64,000 bases of DNA from Lachnospiraceae bacterium (lineage in GTDB: Bacteria; Bacillota; Clostridia; Lachnospirales; Lachnospiraceae), in the NCBI GenBank assembly GCA_021205755.1, contig JAJPWX010000046.1, forward strand, positions 1 to 64,000. Reading direction: 5' to 3'. The position numbers and the translations under genes were made by a program. The notes beneath the pieces are model-generated. The model was given only the letters and a program-made list of their open reading frames with translations. It did not search any database and was not told the DNA's origin. This document shows, one piece after another, positions 61,273 to 64,000 of the stretch. The number at the start of each line of letters is the position of its first letter. Within the stretch, counting starts at the first letter, position 1.

Positions 61273-61345
61273 AGTAACATGCTTCTGGTTTGGCAGTGTC
61301 CGCATTGCGGGTACAGAAGTTTAACGAAATAAACGGAGAAAACGA

Positions 61346-62587
61346 ATGGCAGAAATCATTCCATTTTACGGCGTACTTCCGGCAAAAGAATACGCCTCCC
61401 GCGTGGCAGCGCTTCCCTATGATGTTTACAGCCGTGAGGAAGCGGCTGCAGCTGCGTCAAAGGATCGGCTGTCCTTTTTAAATATTGACCGTCCGGAGAC
61501 ACAGTTTGATCCAGCGCAGGACATGTACGCGCCGGAAGTGTACCGCAAAGCAGATGAAATGCTTCACGCGGAAATTGCGGAGGGCATTTTTAGACAGGAT
61601 CAGGAAAAGAATTACTATATTTACGAGCTGACCATGAATGGGCGCAGCCAGACCGGGCTGGTGGCTTGTGCTTCGATAGATGATTACATCCATAATGTGA
61701 TCAAGAAGCATGAGAATACCCGTGCGGAAAAGGAAGAGGACCGCGTCCGCCACGTGGATCAGTGCAGTGCGCAGACCGGACCGATTTTTCTGGCGTATCA
61801 CCGCGATGAACGGATCGCTGCGGTAATTGCCCGCGCAAAGGAACAGGAGCCGATTTTTGCATTTTGTTCAGAGGATGGGATCGGGCACCGTGGCTGGCGC
61901 ATCGGAGATACCTCGGATATCATTGAGATCTGCGAAGCTTTTGCGGGGATTGACCACATTTATATCGCAGACGGGCATCACCGGGCTGCTTCAGCGGTGC
62001 GTGTCGGATTGCAGCGCAGGGCGGAGCATCCTGATTACGAAGGGGACGAGGAGTTCAATTATTTTCTTTCTGTGCTTTTCCCGGATGATGAACTGATGAT
62101 CATGGATTATAACCGGCTGGTGAAAGATCTGAATGGCCTGACCGTGCCGGAATTTTTAGAGCGTACGGGTGAGGTGTTTGAAGTGACCCCCTGCGAGAAA
62201 GGGAAAAAACCCGAAAAGAAGGGCTGCGTCACCATGTACCTCGACTCACAGTGGTATCATTTAGAGTTAAAACCAGAGTATCGCAGTGCAGATCCGGTTC
62301 TGGGGCTTGACGTGTCGGCACTTCAGAACCATCTGATTGCCCCGGTACTGGATATTCAGGATCCCAAACGGAACCGCCGGATTGACTTTGTCGGCGGAAT
62401 TCGTGGACTGGAAGAACTGAAACGACGGGTAGATGAGGACGGATGGGCGGCAGCGTTTGCGATGTACCCGACTTCGATTGGGGAACTTTTCGCGGTCGCC
62501 GATGCAGGGCTTTTGATGCCACCGAAATCAACCTGGTTTGAACCAAAGCTGCGCAGCGGATTGTTTTTGCATCTTTTTGAAAGATAA
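61346..62587 (+). CDS. DUF1015 family protein
   Basis: IIPFYGVLPAKEYASRVAALPYDVYSREEA; IYIADGHHRAASAVRVG; downstream of serC-serA. Confidence 0.92.
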   Translation: MAEIIPFYGVLPAKEYASRVAALPYDVYSREEAAAAASKDRLSFLNIDRPETQFDPAQDMYAPEVYRKADEMLHAEIAEGIFRQDQEKNYYIYELTMNGRSQTGLVACASIDDYIHNVIKKHENTRAEKEEDRVRHVDQCSAQTGPIFLAYHRDERIAAVIARAKEQEPIFAFCSEDGIGHRGWRIGDTSDIIEICEAFAGIDHIYIADGHHRAASAVRVGLQRRAEHPDYEGDEEFNYFLSVLFPDDELMIMDYNRLVKDLNGLTVPEFLERTGEVFEVTPCEKGKKPEKKGCVTMYLDSQWYHLELKPEYRSADPVLGLDVSALQNHLIAPVLDIQDPKRNRRIDFVGGIRGLEELKRRVDEDGWAAAFAMYPTSIGELFAVADAGLLMPPKSTWFEPKLRSGLFLHLFER

Positions 62588-62616
62588 AGCGCAGCGATTT
62601 AATTAGCCGGATGCCG

Positions 62617-62675
62617 TTACAGGTCACACCTGTAGTGATTGAATAAGGTAAATTTGATCAAGGTGTGACCTGTAA
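62617..62675 (+). repeat. Small structured repeat, family B, copy 2
   Basis: ttacaggtcacacct (62617-62631) / aggtgtgacctgtaa (62661-62675) perfect 15-bp inverted repeat; internal TCAC-acctgta-GTGA. Confidence 0.75.
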
Positions 62676-62708
62676 TGGCTGTGAAGCGACAGAACAGGAG
62701 GATTCTCT

Positions 62709-64000
62709 ATGAATGAAAAACTGTACGATTTAATGGACTGGGCTGGAATTGAAGCACTTGTTTATTCTGAAGAGGACAACCCTCATCAGAACCTGGGTCC
62801 CCATTTGACGGAGGACGGCGTCGTTTTCCTTGCATTTTTTCCGGGCGCTGCAGAAGCGTCTGTTCGGATTGAGGGGCAAAAAGATCCGCTTCCTATGGAG
62901 ATGGAAGACGAAGCCGGATACTTTGCGGCGATGATGGAAGGGGATGCCATTCCTGCTTATTCTTATCGGGTGGTTTATGAGGACGGAAAAGAAGCGGAAT
63001 ACGGAGATCCTTATGCGTTCGCGCCGCAGCTGACTGAAAAAGATACAAAGAAATTCAATGCCGGTATTTCCTACGAAGTCTATAAAAAGCTGGGAGCGCA
63101 TCCGATGACGATCGACGGAAAGTCAGGCGTGTATTTTGCCGTCTGGGCACCATATGCGATGCGCGTCAGTGTGGTTGGTGATTTTAACAGCTGGGATGGG
63201 CGGATGTATCCGATGCGCAGACTCTGGGATTCCGGTATTTTTGAACTGTTTGTACCGGGAATTGCTTCTGGAGCGCTTTATAAGTTTGAGATCAAGGCAA
63301 AAGGAGGTCTGACCTATCTGAAGGCAGATCCTTATGCGAATGCGTCCGAGCTTCGTCCGGGAACGGCTTCGGTTGTGACAGACCTGAGTGATTTTGTGTG
63401 GACCGATGAAAAATGGCTCGCCGCCCGCAGCAGCGCGCAGGCAAAAGATGTCCCGATGGCGGTTTATGAGGTTGACCTTGCGACATTCCGGAAGCCGATT
63501 ACGCAAAACGAGAAGCAGGAAGCTGCCGCTGAGAGTATGGGCGCAGCGTTTCCTCAGATTCGGCCTGCAAAGAGTCCGGAGAAAGCAGAGGCTTCCGTTT
63601 CGAAAAACGCGGAGAAGGCGGATTCCCAGGTTTTGCCGGGGCAGAGTGAAGAAAATGGCGGCGGGAACGTGGACGCAGCGGAAGTCCGTGAATTTTACAA
63701 TTACCGTGAACTGGCTCCGATGATTGCGGATTATGTGAAAGCGCTTGGCTATACTCACATTGAACTGTTGCCGGTCATGGAGCATTATTCGGACCGTTCG
63801 TATGGCTATGAAGTGACCGGCTATTATGCGCCGACCGCCCGCTTTGGTACGCCGGAAGATTTTATGTATTTCATGAATTACATGCATGAGCAGGGCATCG
63901 GTGTGATCCTTGACTGGGTACCGTCGCAGTTCCCGCGTGACACACATGGTCTGGCAGCTTTCGACGGGACATTCCTGTATGAGCATCTGGATCCGCGCAA
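62709..64000 (+). CDS. glgB: 1,4-alpha-glucan branching enzyme-like protein (partial, runs off window)
   Basis: MNEKLYDLMDWAGIEALVYSEEDNPHQNLGPHLTEDG; VSVVGDFNSWDGRMYPMRR; YTHIELLPVMEHYSDRSYGYEVTGYYAPTARFGTPEDF; FDGTFLYEHLDPR; frame open to 64000. Confidence 0.88.
   Translation, partial: MNEKLYDLMDWAGIEALVYSEEDNPHQNLGPHLTEDGVVFLAFFPGAAEASVRIEGQKDPLPMEMEDEAGYFAAMMEGDAIPAYSYRVVYEDGKEAEYGDPYAFAPQLTEKDTKKFNAGISYEVYKKLGAHPMTIDGKSGVYFAVWAPYAMRVSVVGDFNSWDGRMYPMRRLWDSGIFELFVPGIASGALYKFEIKAKGGLTYLKADPYANASELRPGTASVVTDLSDFVWTDEKWLAARSSAQAKDVPMAVYEVDLATFRKPITQNEKQEAAAESMGAAFPQIRPAKSPEKAEASVSKNAEKADSQVLPGQSEENGGGNVDAAEVREFYNYRELAPMIADYVKALGYTHIELLPVMEHYSDRSYGYEVTGYYAPTARFGTPEDFMYFMNYMHEQGIGVILDWVPSQFPRDTHGLAAFDGTFLYEHLDPR

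Noticed and set aside
1-64000. CRISPR array, prophage or intact transposon
   Set aside because: No regularly spaced direct repeats, phage structural genes, integrase or transposase ORFs were seen.

Overview
This 64 kb window looks chromosomal and comes from a spore-forming Clostridia-type Firmicute. Gene content and style suggest Lachnospiraceae (inference). Most of it is housekeeping: prmA-rsmE, cysteine desulfurase-thiI, mtaB, ireB-ruvX-DUF1292-rnj, trmR-U32 peptidase, two-subunit fumarase, a [FeFe]-hydrogenase, glnS, an OmpR-type two-component pair, cmk, clpC, radA, metY, degV, ilvE, aroK, tgt, yajC, leuB-ilvD-ilvB, serC-serA-DUF1015 and a glgB that runs off the right edge. RNA genes are a tmRNA (minus strand, ~26559-26893) and a tRNA-Trp(CCA) (minus strand, 36135-36205). 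I see no CRISPR array, prophage or intact transposase. The most interesting signals are: (1) a dispersed, multi-hairpin repeat with terminal inverted repeats, present three times and each time upstream of and co-oriented with an amino-acid biosynthesis gene (ilvE, aroK, leuB), with a compensatory base-pair change between copies; (2) a Fic toxin/VbhA-like antitoxin pair flanked by spoVAC and a second, truncated spoVAC 3' end, where the antitoxin has a non-canonical inhibitory motif; (3) a DUF1015 gene with a DGHHR motif in a serC-serA operon with no visible serB; (4) a MoxR ATPase split by a frameshift at an A8 homopolymer and separated from its VWA partner by a divergent ilvE; (5) a GlgB with a large low-complexity insertion in the catalytic domain and a His-to-Gln change in GH13 region I; (6) a second small structured repeat family. 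Family assignments come from reading the translations by eye; no database search was run.
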